A stretch of 64,000 nt of DNA from Streptomyces decoyicus (GCF_019880305.1 NZ_CP082301.1:5332001-5396000), one strand, 5' to 3'. Positions 1 through 9,683 are shown, counted from the first letter of the stretch. Notes: a model not told the origin generated them from the letters alone. Made by a program: numbers and translations.

Positions 1-2
1 AC

Positions 3-437
3 CAGCTCAAGGCGCGTACCGGCGGCGAGCGTGTCGAGGTCGTGGTGCATTCCCCCGACCACCTCTCCGTCGCCGACGAGGTCCTGCGCGGCTTCGGCAA
101 GGGCGAGGGCACGGTCGAGCCGCACATCCGCAAGCTCACGGTCCCCGTGGCGGGCGGCGCCAAGCTGCTCGCCGAGGTCATCCGTGAACTGGACGTCCGC
201 GGGGTGGAGATCGACGACATCGGGCTGCGCCGCCCCACCCTCGACGATGTGTTCATCTCGCTGACCGGGCACGCCGCGGAGGCCGCGGAAGAGAGCGGCG
301 CGGGCGGCAAGGGTGCCGTCGGCCGGCAGAAGAAGGGCGGCAAGGGCGCCGCGAGCACCGCGCCGGACGGGACGCCGGCGGCCGGAGCGGTCGACGCGGA
401 CGCGAGCGCGACGACCGACAAGGAGGGCGTGAAGTGA
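3..437 (+). CDS. ABC transporter ATP-binding subunit, C-terminal part (DrrA-like, 5' cut by window edge)
   Basis: Only the last 144 codons are present; the frame is open to the left edge, so Walker motifs cannot be seen. The part ending in RRPTLDDVFISLTGH is the typical end of daunorubicin-resistance (DrrA-type) ABC ATPases. It is followed by an unusual Gly/Lys/Ala-rich tail of about 55 residues that looks disordered. The stop overlaps the start of the downstream permease gene by 4 bases (GTGA), so the two subunits are translationally coupled and should form one ABC-2 exporter. The substrate cannot be told from sequence. Confidence 0.85.
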   Translation, partial: QLKARTGGERVEVVVHSPDHLSVADEVLRGFGKGEGTVEPHIRKLTVPVAGGAKLLAEVIRELDVRGVEIDDIGLRRPTLDDVFISLTGHAAEAAEESGAGGKGAVGRQKKGGKGAASTAPDGTPAAGAVDADASATTDKEGVK

Positions 438-1312
438 CCACGGTGACCGAAGCGGCCGGCGACGCCCGCACCCGCACCCCGCAGCCACGGGGCGGCCTCA
501 GCAGATCCGTACGCGACTCGCTGGTGGTCGCCAAGCGCAATCTGATCCGGATGCTGCGGATCCCCGAGGTGGTGATCTTCGGGCTGATCCAGCCGATCAT
601 GTTCGTGGTGCTGTTCACGTATGTCTTCGGCGGGTCCATCAACATCCCCGGCGCCCCGGTGGGCGACGCCCAGGCCTACCGCGAGTTCCTGATGGCCGGG
701 ATCTTCGCGCAGACCGTCACCTTCGCCACGGCGGGTGCCGGCGCGGGTATCGCCGACGACATGCACAAGGGACTCATCGACCGCTTCCGGTCGCTGCCGA
801 TGTCCCGCGGTGCGGTGCTCACCGGCCGTACCCTCGCCGACCTCGTACAGACCGCGTTGACCTTGGTGGTGCTGGCGGTCGTTGCGCTGCTGATCGGCTG
901 GCGTACCCACGAGAGCCTCGCCGAGGTGCTGTCCGGCTTCGCGCTGCTGCTCCTGCTGGGTTACGCCTTCTCCTGGATCGGCGCGCTCATCGGCCTGACG
1001 GTGCGGACGCCCGAGGCGGCCACATCGGGCGGCCTGATCTGGCTCTTCCCGCTGACCTTCATCTCGAATGCGTTCGTTCCGGTCAACGGCATGCCGGCGT
1101 TCCTGCAGCATGTCGCGGAGTGGAACCCGTTCAGTGCGACGGTCGCCGCGGCCCGGGAGCTGTTCGGCAACACCATCGGCAGGGCGCCCACGTCGGTGAC
1201 CGGTGCCTGGCCGATGGAACACCCGGTGCTGGCCTCGGTGATCTGGTCCGTCCTGATCATCGCGGTCTTCCGGACGCTGGCCGTCCGCAAATACCGGTCG
1301 GCCACGGCCTGA
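434..1312 (+). CDS. ABC-2 type transporter permease (DrrB-like)
   Basis: 292 residues, the usual DrrB length, starting with a GTG inside the stop of the ATPase gene. After a cytoplasmic N-terminus (about 1-45) there are six hydrophobic segments, and the central stretch GLIDRFRSLPMSRGAVLTGR matches the conserved ABC-2 cytoplasmic loop (permeases that move drugs, lipids or polysaccharide precursors outward). With the upstream ATPase it forms a two-gene exporter. No resistance or biosynthesis gene nearby suggests a substrate. A strong hairpin follows at 1367-1403. Confidence 0.9.
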   Translation: MTTVTEAAGDARTRTPQPRGGLSRSVRDSLVVAKRNLIRMLRIPEVVIFGLIQPIMFVVLFTYVFGGSINIPGAPVGDAQAYREFLMAGIFAQTVTFATAGAGAGIADDMHKGLIDRFRSLPMSRGAVLTGRTLADLVQTALTLVVLAVVALLIGWRTHESLAEVLSGFALLLLLGYAFSWIGALIGLTVRTPEAATSGGLIWLFPLTFISNAFVPVNGMPAFLQHVAEWNPFSATVAAARELFGNTIGRAPTSVTGAWPMEHPVLASVIWSVLIIAVFRTLAVRKYRSATA

Positions 1313-1366
1313 GCGGCTTACGGCCTCAGCGGCCACGGCCTCGGCGGCCTGGCGCCGCAGACAGCG

Positions 1367-1403
1367 CGAAGCGGCCCGGAGCGTCACGCTCCGGGCCGCT
1401 TCG
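1367..1403. terminator. Bidirectional hairpin between the ABC permease gene and greA
   Basis: A perfect 17-bp inverted repeat (1367-1383 and 1387-1403) with a 3-base loop lies between two convergent genes. It has no U tract, as is common for Streptomyces terminators, and can serve both directions. Confidence 0.8.
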
Positions 1404-1425
1404 GCGTCGAGGGAAGCCTCGGGGC

Positions 1426-1923
1426 TCAGCCCGTGTACGGCTTCGCGTCGAGGATCTTCACGGCCGCCTTCTTGCCGTTCGGGAGCTCGTACTCCGCCTC
1501 GGCGCCGACCTTCTTGCCGTTCACGCCCGTGCCCAGCGGCGACTGGGGGGAGTAGGTCTCGATGTCCGAGCTCGCGTACTCCCGGGAGGCCAGCAGGAAC
1601 GACAGCGTGTCGTCCGGGTCCCCGTCGAACGCGATGGTGACAACCATGCCGGGAGCCACGACGCCGGTGGCGGCGGGGGCCTCTCCGACCTTCGCGGTCT
1701 GGAGCAGCTGGGTGAGCTGGCGGACGCGCAGCTCCTGCTTGCCCTGCTCTTCCTTGGCCGCGTGGTACCCGGCGTTCTCCTTCAGGTCACCTTCCTCGCG
1801 GGCCGCCGCGATCTTCTCGGTGATCTCGGCGCGTGCGGGACCAGACAGGTGCTCCAGCTCGGCCTTGAGCTGGTCATACGCCTCCTGGGTAAGCCAGGTG
1901 ACGTTTTCGCTGGTCTGGGTCAC
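1426..1923 (-). CDS. greA: Transcription elongation factor GreA
   Basis: 165 residues, normal for GreA. It rescues backtracked RNA polymerase by stimulating transcript cleavage in the secondary channel. The N-terminal coiled coil (about 10-80, with conserved LTQEAYDQL and EARAEITEKIAAAREEGDL-like text) carries the acidic tip, and the C-terminal FKBP-like domain contains the SPLG segment. The GTG at 1923 is chosen because GAGGAG lies just upstream and the protein then starts MTQTSENV; the longer open frame upstream is not GreA-like. Convergent with the ABC exporter. Confidence 0.95.
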   Translation of the reverse strand: MTQTSENVTWLTQEAYDQLKAELEHLSGPARAEITEKIAAAREEGDLKENAGYHAAKEEQGKQELRVRQLTQLLQTAKVGEAPAATGVVAPGMVVTIAFDGDPDDTLSFLLASREYASSDIETYSPQSPLGTGVNGKKVGAEAEYELPNGKKAAVKILDAKPYTG

Positions 1924-2189
1924 AGGTGCTCCTCGTCGGTACTGGGGATAAATCAAACGCCCTACCAGGAAGGTTTGCGCCTTCACGGGTGGGCGAAACC
2001 ACGAGCCTAACAATTCCGGCACAAAACGGGGAAGAGGAAATTCACAGCGGCCGCACAGCAACGCATCACCGCTGATCAGAGGCGGTCACGACACGCGCAG
2101 CAGCCGGGCGCGGGGCGCTGCGGGCGTGGCGCGGGCCGCACGGGGTGCCGTGGACCCGTGTGCCGGGCCCGTGGGCGCTGCCGCGCAGG

Positions 2190-2600
2190 TCAGCCGTTGC
2201 CCGCGGGCGTACAGCCGACGAGCACGGCATTGGTCGCCCGCTTCGTCGTACGCACCGTGACCTCGGTGTCCACCTGGTCCGAGCGCTGGTCGACGGTGAC
2301 GTCCTTGCGGCCGACCTCGGAGCCGTCCTCGGCCTGTGAGCGGAGCGTGCACACGCCCTTGTCGTCCGTGCCCTTGACGACCTCGAGATGGACCTTGACG
2401 GCGTGGTCGGAGACCGCGTCCCAGGTGATCACGCGGCCGCTGAGGTCCTGCCCCGTGATGTACGAGATGCCGGACCAGCCGATCACGCCCAGCAGGGCGG
2501 CACCGAGCACCGCACCAATGATCTTGAGCTTGCGGTCCGCACGCTCATCCGCGGAGCGGCCGTAGCGTCCGTCGGGGAGCCCTTCGCGCACCGCAGTCAT
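2190..2600 (-). CDS. DUF4307 single-pass membrane protein
   Basis: 136 residues with one transmembrane segment near residues 29-50 (IIGAVLGAALLGVIGWSGI), a short basic cytoplasmic N-terminus and an extracytoplasmic domain of about 85 residues. This matches the actinobacterial DUF4307 family, whose function is unknown. ATG 2600 is chosen because AGGAGG sits 7 bases before it. The gene is divergent from mca, an arrangement I recall from other streptomycetes, which hints at shared regulation but does not show a shared function. Confidence 0.85.
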   Translation of the reverse strand: MTAVREGLPDGRYGRSADERADRKLKIIGAVLGAALLGVIGWSGISYITGQDLSGRVITWDAVSDHAVKVHLEVVKGTDDKGVCTLRSQAEDGSEVGRKDVTVDQRSDQVDTEVTVRTTKRATNAVLVGCTPAGNG

Positions 2601-2730
2601 GATCCATCCTCCTGGTTGGGGGACCTGAGTCACGAACCCCCCGGGGGTCCCCGCCCCGGGGAATACAGCGCCCCCTCGCTTCGGTCACTATAGGAGGCAT
2701 CTTCTCCGGCCCTTTACTGAGGATCGAGTC

Positions 2731-3603
2731 TTGACTGAGCAGCTGCGATTGATGGCGGTCCACGCCCACCCCGACGACGAGTCGAGCAAGGGTGCGGCCA
2801 CGATGGCCAAGTACGTGTCCGAGGGGGTGGACGTGCTGGTCGCCACCTGCACAGGCGGTGAGCGAGGATCCATCCTCAACCCCAAACTCCAGGGAGACCC
2901 GTACATCGAGGAGCACATCCACGAAGTACGGAAGAAGGAGATGGACGAGGCTCGGGAGATCCTGGGTGTGAAGCAGGAGTGGCTCGGCTTTGTCGACTCC
3001 GGGCTGCCCGAGGGCGACCCGCTGCCGCCGCTGCCCGACGACTGCTTCGCGTTGCAGGACGTCGACGAGGCGGCCGGGCGGCTGGTCAAGCTGATCCGGG
3101 AGTTCAAGCCGCAGGTCATCACGACCTACGACGAGAACGGCGGCTATCCGCACCCGGACCACATCATGACCCACAAGATCACGATGGTGGCCTTCGATAC
3201 GGCCGGCGACCCGGAGAAGTACCCGGAGGCCGGCGAGCCCTGGCAGCCCCAGAAGCTCTACTACAACCAGGGCTTCAACCGGCCGCGCACGGTCGCGCTG
3301 CACGAGGCGCTGCTGGAGCGCGGCATGGATTCGCCCTACGGCGAGTGGCTGGAGCGCTGGAAGCAGTTCGAGCAGCGCGAGCGCACGTTGACCACGTACG
3401 TCCCGTGCGCCGACTTCTTCGAGATCCGTGACAAGGCGCTGATCGCCCACGCCACTCAGATCGACCCCGACGGTGGTTGGTTCCGGGTGCCGATGGACAT
3501 CCAGCGCGAGGTCTGGCCGACGGAAGAGTACGAGCTCGCGAAGTCGCTCGTGGACACTTCCCTCCCCGAGGGCGACCTCTTCGCGGGCATCCGCAACAAT
3601 TGA
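2731..3603 (+). CDS. mca: Mycothiol S-conjugate amidase
   Basis: 290 residues. It cleaves mycothiol S-conjugates of electrophiles and antibiotics, releasing an N-acetylcysteine conjugate (mercapturic acid) for export and GlcN-inositol for reuse. It belongs to the zinc LmbE/PIG-L family: AHPDD (H13, D16) and HPDH (H141, H144) are the metal site. The text matches Mca rather than its paralogue MshB (for example EYELAKSLVDTSLPEGDLFAGI at the end). It starts with TTG at 2731. A small membrane protein gene follows 4 bases after the stop and is probably co-transcribed. Confidence 0.95.
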   Translation: MTEQLRLMAVHAHPDDESSKGAATMAKYVSEGVDVLVATCTGGERGSILNPKLQGDPYIEEHIHEVRKKEMDEAREILGVKQEWLGFVDSGLPEGDPLPPLPDDCFALQDVDEAAGRLVKLIREFKPQVITTYDENGGYPHPDHIMTHKITMVAFDTAGDPEKYPEAGEPWQPQKLYYNQGFNRPRTVALHEALLERGMDSPYGEWLERWKQFEQRERTLTTYVPCADFFEIRDKALIAHATQIDPDGGWFRVPMDIQREVWPTEEYELAKSLVDTSLPEGDLFAGIRNN

Positions 3604-3607
3604 TCCC

Positions 3608-3859
3608 ATGATGAGCGCGACCAGCACCCTCGCCCTGACGCACTTCGTCACCCTTGCCGACAGCTTCGACAAGGACAAAGTGACCCCCGGCGTCCTCGGC
3701 TTCATCGTCTTCGCGGTCATCGGCGGCGCCGTGTGGCTGCTGATGAAGTCCATGAACAAGCAGATGAAGAAGGTGGACTTCGAGGAGCAGCCGGAGGACG
3801 GTGACGCGGGCACCACCACCACCGCCGCCGCGCCGGCGCCCGAGCCGAAGACCAGCTGA
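3608..3859 (+). CDS. Small single-pass membrane protein downstream of mca
   Basis: 83 residues with one transmembrane segment (about 29-46, VLGFIVFAVIGGAVWLLM), a basic stretch NKQMKK just inside, and a short acidic then Thr/Ala/Pro-rich tail. It starts 4 bases after the mca stop, so it is likely in the same transcript. I recognise it only as the small membrane protein often found after mca in streptomycetes; its function is unknown. Confidence 0.75.
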   Translation: MMSATSTLALTHFVTLADSFDKDKVTPGVLGFIVFAVIGGAVWLLMKSMNKQMKKVDFEEQPEDGDAGTTTTAAAPAPEPKTS

Positions 3860-4097
3860 GGACCGGCCGAGGGCGGGGCCGGCTGGTCTCTGAAGACCGG
3901 GTGGCGGTCGACGGCCGGCCGATGGACACGGCCGGCTGACCGGCCCGGCGGCTCGTCGGTCCGAGCGGCCGGCGGGCCGGGCCCGATCCGCCGCCCCGGG
4001 CACCGCCGTGGCACGGGCGGGGCGGTGAACCCGGCGCGCCTCGCGCACACCGCGCGCGCCGCGGTGCCGTGGCCGGGCGCTCCGCCGTGCCGGGGCG

Positions 4098-7000
4098 TCA
4101 CTCCGTGGCGGTCGGCGTGACCTGCACCCCCATGACCTCGCGGGCATGGCGGTTGGGCACCATGCCGAGCCGCCATGCCTGCCACCCCGTCTCCGGCTCC
4201 ACCCCGCGGTCCAGCAGCAGCGCGAACGCCTCCGCACAGTCCTCCAGCTTGGAATCGCGGGAGGCATGCTTCTCGCGGATCAGCTGCGCCAGCTCCTCCT
4301 GGGCGACGGCCGCGCCCACCACGGACCCGCCCGGCGAGGCGAGCGGCAGCAGCGTGCAGCGCAGGAAACGCGCCCAGTCCTCGCCGCGCCGGTCGCCGTA
4401 GCCGGCAAAGAGCCGCGCCGCTTCGTCGGCCAGCTCCAGTGCCTGGGCCGGCCGGCCGTTGCCGGCGTCGATGATCAGCAGCTCCAGGCAGGACCACGCT
4501 TCCCCGTGCGGAACCCCTATGCGCTGGAAGTCCTTACGGGCGTCCTGGAGCAGCTGCCGGGCGAAACCGCTGTTGCGCAGTGAGCCGGTCTGCTCCGCCC
4601 GCAGATCACGGGTGACCCGGCCCGAGTGATGCCGGGCGCAGGCCAGGCCGTAGCCGTCCTGCATCCGGCTGAACATCGTCCGTGACCGCTCCAGCTGCCG
4701 CAGCGCCGCATCGTGTTCGCCGCGCTCCTCCAGCGCCTGGCCCAGGTAGTACATCGTCCAGGCCTCACCGCGGGCGTCCTCGTGCTGGTGGTGCAGCGGC
4801 AGCGCCTGGCGCAGCTGGTCCACCGCCGGCCCCGGCTCGCCGTCCACCAGCCGGGCGCGCGCCAGCTGTGTCATCGCCCAGGCCTCACCGCGCTCGTCGT
4901 GCGTACGGCCGTAGAGCTCCATCGCCGCCTGCAGTGCGCGCTCCGCCGCGGGTACGTCGCCCCTCCGCAGATGCACCTGGCCGAGCTGGAAGTGCGCCCA
5001 GGCCTGGCCGTGGATGCTCTCGCTCTCCTCGTGGAGCTCCAGCGCCTCCCGCAGCATGGCGAGGGCCTCGGCGATCTGCGCGCGGTCGCGCTCCACCGCC
5101 GCCAGGGCGTGCAGCGTCCAGGCCCGGTCGCCGTGCATGTCCGGAGCGGACTGAAGCTCCAACGCCTCACGGAGCTTGGCCGAGGCCTCGACGAGATTGC
5201 CCTGCTGCTGGAGCGTGATGCCCAGATCGCGCAGCGCACGGGCGGCGCCCGCCGGATGCTGCGCCTCGAAGTACAGATCGACCACCGACGACAGCGTCGT
5301 CCGCGCCTTGTCCAGCTCGCCCAGCTGCCGGGCCGCCACGCCCGTACGCCACTGCACCGAACGGACCAGCAGCCCCTGCCCGACGGCCCGGGTCAGCTCG
5401 CTCAGCTCGCCCAGGCGGTAGAGGTCACCGCGCAGCAGGCAGTAGTCGGCCAGCGCGCCCAGCAGATGCGAGACGGCCGCCTGGTCCACGCCCTGGTCGG
5501 CGTGGCGCAGCGCGGCCGTGATGAAGCTGGTCTCGTCGTCCAGCCATTGCAGGGCCGCGTCCAGGGAGGTGAAGCCATGGGACCCGAAGCGGTCGGCGCG
5601 GGTGGACGTACGGCCGTCGACCAGCCGGATCACCGAGTCGGCCAGCTCCGCGTAGGCGCGGATCAGCCGCTCCTGGGCCGCGCCGCGCTCGCCCGGCTCC
5701 TCCTCGTCCATCAGACGGTCGTGCGCAAAGCTGTGCACGAGGGCGTGCAGGCGGTAGCGCTCGCCGCGCACATGCTCGATCAGCCCCGCCCGGGCCAGCG
5801 TCGTCAGCTGCCGCTCCGCCTCCGCCTGCTCGACACCCAGCAGCGCCGCCGAGGCCGCCGCCCCCAGGCTCGCCCGGCCCACCAGCGCCAGCCGGCGCAG
5901 CAGCCGCCGGGCCGTCTCCGACTGGTCGGCGTAGCGCAGCGACAGCGCACGCTGCACCGGCGGCACCGGGCCGTAGGCCGCCAGGTCCGTGGCCAGTGCG
6001 GTGGCGGTGCGCGAGCCGAGCGAGGAGCCCGCCACCCGCAGCGCCAGGGGCAGGCCCGCGCACAGCTCGGAGATCTCCTCGACGGCCCGTGAGTCGTACG
6101 GGCCGGAAGTGTCCGGGGCCTCGCCGCCGGCCGCGGTGGTGGCGCGCAGCAGCTCTTCGGTGCCCGCCGCGTCCAGCGCTCCCACCGGCAGCTGATGCAC
6201 CCATGCGTCGATGTCCTCGGGCAGCTCCAGGGGCGTACGGGAGGTGACCAGCACCAGGCTGTCGGACCGCTCCGGAACGAGAGTGCGCACCTGCTCCGGG
6301 TCCGCGGCGTCATCCAGCAGCACCGTCACCGGAAGGCCCGTCAGATGCTGGTGGTAGAGATCGGTGAGCCGCTTGACGTGCTGTTCCTGGGACGGACGCT
6401 CCCGGAAGAGCAGCTGCTCGCGCGGTGCGCCCAGCCGGTTGAGCAGATGCAGCAGCGCGTCCCGGGTCGGCAGCGGCACCTCACCGGGCGTGTCGCTGCG
6501 CAGATCCACCACACACGCGCCCCGGAACTGATCGCGCAGCTGATGGGTGGCCCGCACCGCCAGCGCCGTACGCCCCGAGCCCGGCTCGCCGTGCAGTATC
6601 ACCACCGTCGGCTTGGTCTCCGTGCTCGCACGGGCCGCATGCACCCACTGGGCGATCTGCGTCAGCTCCGCCCGCCGGCCCGCGAACGGTCCGTCAGGGC
6701 GCGGAAGTTGGGAGAAGGAGTGCTCCAACAGGGACCGCTGCCGGGCCGCCGCGCTGCGGTCCGCGCCGCGCAGCTGCGGTCCGCGGCCGGCCTTCGAGGC
6801 GGTGGGCTGGGATGCCGCACCGCCGCCGCGAGCCGCCGCCGTCAGCATCCGCTGCTGGTCGAGGAACGGCCGGATGCCGCGCACCTCCAGCGCCGTCAGC
6901 CACTGCAGCCGCAACTGCTGCGCGCCGCCGGGCCGGCCGCGTCTCCCGGCCTCCCGGTGCGCCGCCGGCCAGTGGCCCGCGGTCAGCTTCAGGACCGTGG

Positions 7001-7379
7001 CCGCCGCGCCCGCCACCATCGCGGCGGCCCCCACACCCAGCGCCGCGCCCGCGCCCGTGCCGTACGCGAGGTCCGTGCCGAAGGCGGCCACCGCCGCCAC
7101 GGCCGTCGCCACCGCGGGAGTGCCCAGCTCCTTGCGCGACAGCCGCCGGGACAGCGACGGCTGCTCGGCGGCGGCCTCGTCCAGCGCCCGGACATACGCG
7201 GTGTACTCCTCGGCGGCGCTGCCCGCCAGATCCTCCAGCACCGACCGCGCCCGGCTGAGCAGCGTGTCCCCGTCGAGCCGGCCGCCCGAGCGCCGCACCT
7301 CTTCCTCGACGGCCCTGGTCAACAGCGCTTCCGCTTCCGCCCGGTGATCGTCGCGGAGCACAGCCAGTGAGCCCGGCAT
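4098..7379 (-). CDS. Large STAND-type ATPase: membrane region, NB-ARC domain, TPR repeats
   Basis: 1093 residues from ATG 7379 (GGAGG 9 bases upstream; ATG 7385 is an alternative). An N-terminal domain is followed by a hydrophobic Ala/Gly-rich stretch (about 88-133) that could be a membrane hairpin. The NB-ARC ATPase has Walker A GEPGSGRT (264-271), Walker B VTVLLDD (351-357) and the GLPLAL box (about 442-447); about ten TPR-like repeats run from roughly 620 to 1000. The order resembles AfsR/SARP regulators without the DNA-binding domain, so it is more likely a signal-sensing scaffold than a transcription factor. It is a lone gene, so its trigger and output are unknown. Confidence 0.85.
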   Translation of the reverse strand: MPGSLAVLRDDHRAEAEALLTRAVEEEVRRSGGRLDGDTLLSRARSVLEDLAGSAAEEYTAYVRALDEAAAEQPSLSRRLSRKELGTPAVATAVAAVAAFGTDLAYGTGAGAALGVGAAAMVAGAAATVLKLTAGHWPAAHREAGRRGRPGGAQQLRLQWLTALEVRGIRPFLDQQRMLTAAARGGGAASQPTASKAGRGPQLRGADRSAAARQRSLLEHSFSQLPRPDGPFAGRRAELTQIAQWVHAARASTETKPTVVILHGEPGSGRTALAVRATHQLRDQFRGACVVDLRSDTPGEVPLPTRDALLHLLNRLGAPREQLLFRERPSQEQHVKRLTDLYHQHLTGLPVTVLLDDAADPEQVRTLVPERSDSLVLVTSRTPLELPEDIDAWVHQLPVGALDAAGTEELLRATTAAGGEAPDTSGPYDSRAVEEISELCAGLPLALRVAGSSLGSRTATALATDLAAYGPVPPVQRALSLRYADQSETARRLLRRLALVGRASLGAAASAALLGVEQAEAERQLTTLARAGLIEHVRGERYRLHALVHSFAHDRLMDEEEPGERGAAQERLIRAYAELADSVIRLVDGRTSTRADRFGSHGFTSLDAALQWLDDETSFITAALRHADQGVDQAAVSHLLGALADYCLLRGDLYRLGELSELTRAVGQGLLVRSVQWRTGVAARQLGELDKARTTLSSVVDLYFEAQHPAGAARALRDLGITLQQQGNLVEASAKLREALELQSAPDMHGDRAWTLHALAAVERDRAQIAEALAMLREALELHEESESIHGQAWAHFQLGQVHLRRGDVPAAERALQAAMELYGRTHDERGEAWAMTQLARARLVDGEPGPAVDQLRQALPLHHQHEDARGEAWTMYYLGQALEERGEHDAALRQLERSRTMFSRMQDGYGLACARHHSGRVTRDLRAEQTGSLRNSGFARQLLQDARKDFQRIGVPHGEAWSCLELLIIDAGNGRPAQALELADEAARLFAGYGDRRGEDWARFLRCTLLPLASPGGSVVGAAVAQEELAQLIREKHASRDSKLEDCAEAFALLLDRGVEPETGWQAWRLGMVPNRHAREVMGVQVTPTATE

Positions 7380-7526
7380 GCTCATCCCCCTCCAGCAGTT
7401 CCAGCAATCTCCGGCGGTGATCGTCGCCGTACGCACAGTGTTCCGCGTCCGCACGGATTCCGGCAGGCCTGTGGATAACTCCCTCCGCTCCCGGCTCCCC
7501 GCGCCTCATTGGGAGAGGATGGACCC

Positions 7527-9569
7527 ATGCCGAACCGCCTGGCTCATGAGACTTCCCCATATCTGCTCCAGCACGCCGACAACCCGGTCGACTGGTGGCC
7601 GTGGTCGGCCGACGCCTTCGAGGAAGCGCGGCGGCGCGGTGTGCCGGTGCTGCTCAGCGTCGGCTACAGCTCGTGCCACTGGTGCCATGTGATGGCGCAC
7701 GAAAGCTTCGAGGACCCGGCCACCGCCGCGCTGGTCAACGACCACTTCGTGGCCGTCAAGGTCGACCGCGAGGAGCGCCCCGACGTCGACGCCGTCTACA
7801 TGGAGGCCGTGCAGGCCGCCACCGGCCAGGGCGGCTGGCCGATGACCGTCTTCCTGACCCCCGAGGCCGAGCCCTTCTACTTCGGTACGTACTTCCCGCC
7901 CGAGCCCCGGCACGGCATGCCGTCGTTCGGGCAGATCCTCGAAGGGGTGCGCAACGCCTGGACCGACCGCCGCGACGAGGTGGGCGAGGTCGCCGGCCGG
8001 ATCGTCGCCGACCTGGCAGGCCGGTCCCTGACCGAGTCGCTGCCCGCGGACCGGCGGCCGCCGCGCGCCGAGGAGCTGCACGGCGCCCTGATGGCCCTGA
8101 CCCGCGAATTCGACGCCGTGCAGGGCGGGTTCGGCGGCGCACCAAAGTTCCCGCCGTCCATGGTGCTGGAATTCCTGCTCCGCCACCACGCCCGCACCGG
8201 CTCCGAAGGAGCCCTGGAAATGGTGCAGGCGACCTGTGCGGCGATGGCCCGCGGAGGCATCTACGACCAGCTCGGCGGCGGTTTCGCGCGCTACGCGGTG
8301 GACGCCACCTGGACCGTGCCGCACTTCGAGAAGATGCTCTACGACAACGCCCTGCTGTGCCGGACCTACGCCCACCTGTGGCGGTCCACCGACTCGGAGC
8401 TGGCACGCCGGATCGCCGTCGACACCGCCGACTTCATGGTCCGCGAACTCCGCACCGACCAGGGCGGTTTCGCCTCCGCACTGGACGCGGACAGCGACGA
8501 CGGCTCGGGCACCGGCAGGCATGTCGAGGGCGCCTACTACGTCTGGACGCCCGAGCAGCTGCGCGCCGTACTGGGCGAGAAGGACGCGGAGTTCGCCGCC
8601 GCCTGCTTCGGCGTCACCGAGGAGGGCACCTTCGAGGAGGGCGCCTCCGTCCTCCAACTCCCCGACACCGAAGGGCCGGTGGACGCCGAGCGGCTGGCCG
8701 CCGTCAAGCAGCGGCTGCTCGCCGCGCGGGAGGAGCGGCCGCGCCCCGGGCGGGACGACAAGATCGTCGCCTCCTGGAACGGACTGGCCATCGCCGCGCT
8801 CGCCGAGACCGGCGCCTACTTCGACCGGCCGGACCTGATCCAGGCCGCCACCGACGCCGCCGACCTGCTGGTCCGCGTCCACATGGACTGGCAGGCCCGG
8901 CTGCACCGCACCTCCCGCGACGGCGCCCCCGGCGCCAACTCCGGTGTCCTGGAGGACTACGCCAACGTCGCGGAGGGCTTCCTCACCCTGGCCTCGGTCA
9001 CGGGGGAGGGCGTCTGGGTGGAGTTCGCGGGCTTCTTCCTGGACACCGTGCTGCTCCAGTTCACCACCGAGGACGGCGCGCTCTACGACACCGCGGCCGA
9101 CGCCGAGGCGCTGATCCGCCGCCCCCAGGACCCGACCGACAATGCGACGCCCTCCGGATGGACCGCGGCGGCCGGTGCCCTGCTGTCGTACGCGGCGCTG
9201 ACCGGCAGCGCCCTCCACCGGGACGCCGCGGAGCGGGCCCTGGGCATCGTCACCGCACTCGGCGGCCGGGCCCCGCGCTTCATCGGATGGGGGCTGGCCG
9301 TCGCCGAGGCGGCGCTGGACGGCCCGCGCGAGATCGCCGTCGTCGGTCCGCAGGGTGATCCGGCCACCGTCGCGCTGCACCGCGCCGCACTGCTCGCCAC
9401 CACCCCGGGGGCAGCCGTCGCGCTGGGCGCCCCCGGGGCCGACGAGGTACCGCTCCTCAAGGACCGCCCGCTGGTCGACGGCAAACCGGCCGCCTACGTC
9501 TGCCGCCACTTCACCTGCGAGCGGCCGACGACCGACCCGGAGGAGCTGACGGAGCGACTCCAGGGGTAG
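7527..9569 (+). CDS. DUF255 / thioredoxin-fold protein (YyaL, SPATA20 family)
   Basis: 680 residues, full length. The N-terminal thioredoxin-fold domain has the conserved SSCHWCHVMAHESF (CxxC at about residue 50), followed by a large (alpha/alpha)6-barrel-like domain related to N-acylglucosamine 2-epimerases. The family is widespread and conserved but the reaction is not established. ATG 7527 is preferred over the in-frame TTG at 7509 because a GAGAGGA ribosome site precedes it. The last codons lie inside a 15-bp tandem repeat, and part of the gene is copied about 1.4 kb downstream (9684-9740). Confidence 0.9.
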   Translation: MPNRLAHETSPYLLQHADNPVDWWPWSADAFEEARRRGVPVLLSVGYSSCHWCHVMAHESFEDPATAALVNDHFVAVKVDREERPDVDAVYMEAVQAATGQGGWPMTVFLTPEAEPFYFGTYFPPEPRHGMPSFGQILEGVRNAWTDRRDEVGEVAGRIVADLAGRSLTESLPADRRPPRAEELHGALMALTREFDAVQGGFGGAPKFPPSMVLEFLLRHHARTGSEGALEMVQATCAAMARGGIYDQLGGGFARYAVDATWTVPHFEKMLYDNALLCRTYAHLWRSTDSELARRIAVDTADFMVRELRTDQGGFASALDADSDDGSGTGRHVEGAYYVWTPEQLRAVLGEKDAEFAAACFGVTEEGTFEEGASVLQLPDTEGPVDAERLAAVKQRLLAAREERPRPGRDDKIVASWNGLAIAALAETGAYFDRPDLIQAATDAADLLVRVHMDWQARLHRTSRDGAPGANSGVLEDYANVAEGFLTLASVTGEGVWVEFAGFFLDTVLLQFTTEDGALYDTAADAEALIRRPQDPTDNATPSGWTAAAGALLSYAALTGSALHRDAAERALGIVTALGGRAPRFIGWGLAVAEAALDGPREIAVVGPQGDPATVALHRAALLATTPGAAVALGAPGADEVPLLKDRPLVDGKPAAYVCRHFTCERPTTDPEELTERLQG

Positions 9570-9613
9570 CGGCTCCAGGGCGAGTGGCTCCAGGGGTAGC
9601 GGCTCCAGGGCCG
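9554..9613. repeat. 15-bp tandem repeat, four units, spanning the stop codon of the DUF255 gene
   Basis: Units begin at 9554, 9569, 9584 and 9599 and follow the pattern GCGGCTCCAGGGGTA with 1-3 changes each. The first unit contains the 3' end of the gene, so the repeat arose by duplication of its last codons. It is followed by very G/C-biased DNA to about 9880. Confidence 0.8.
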
Positions 9614-9683
9614 GCGGGCTCCGGGGCCGACGGTTCCGGAGGCGGTGGCGCCGGGCGGGCGCCTCCGGGATGAGGCGATGAGG

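Noticed and set aside
2545..4497. 650-codon open frame on the minus strand across mca
   Set aside because: It is antisense to mca and its neighbour; the translation is repetitive Arg/Gly/Ala text with no motif, as expected from high third-position GC.
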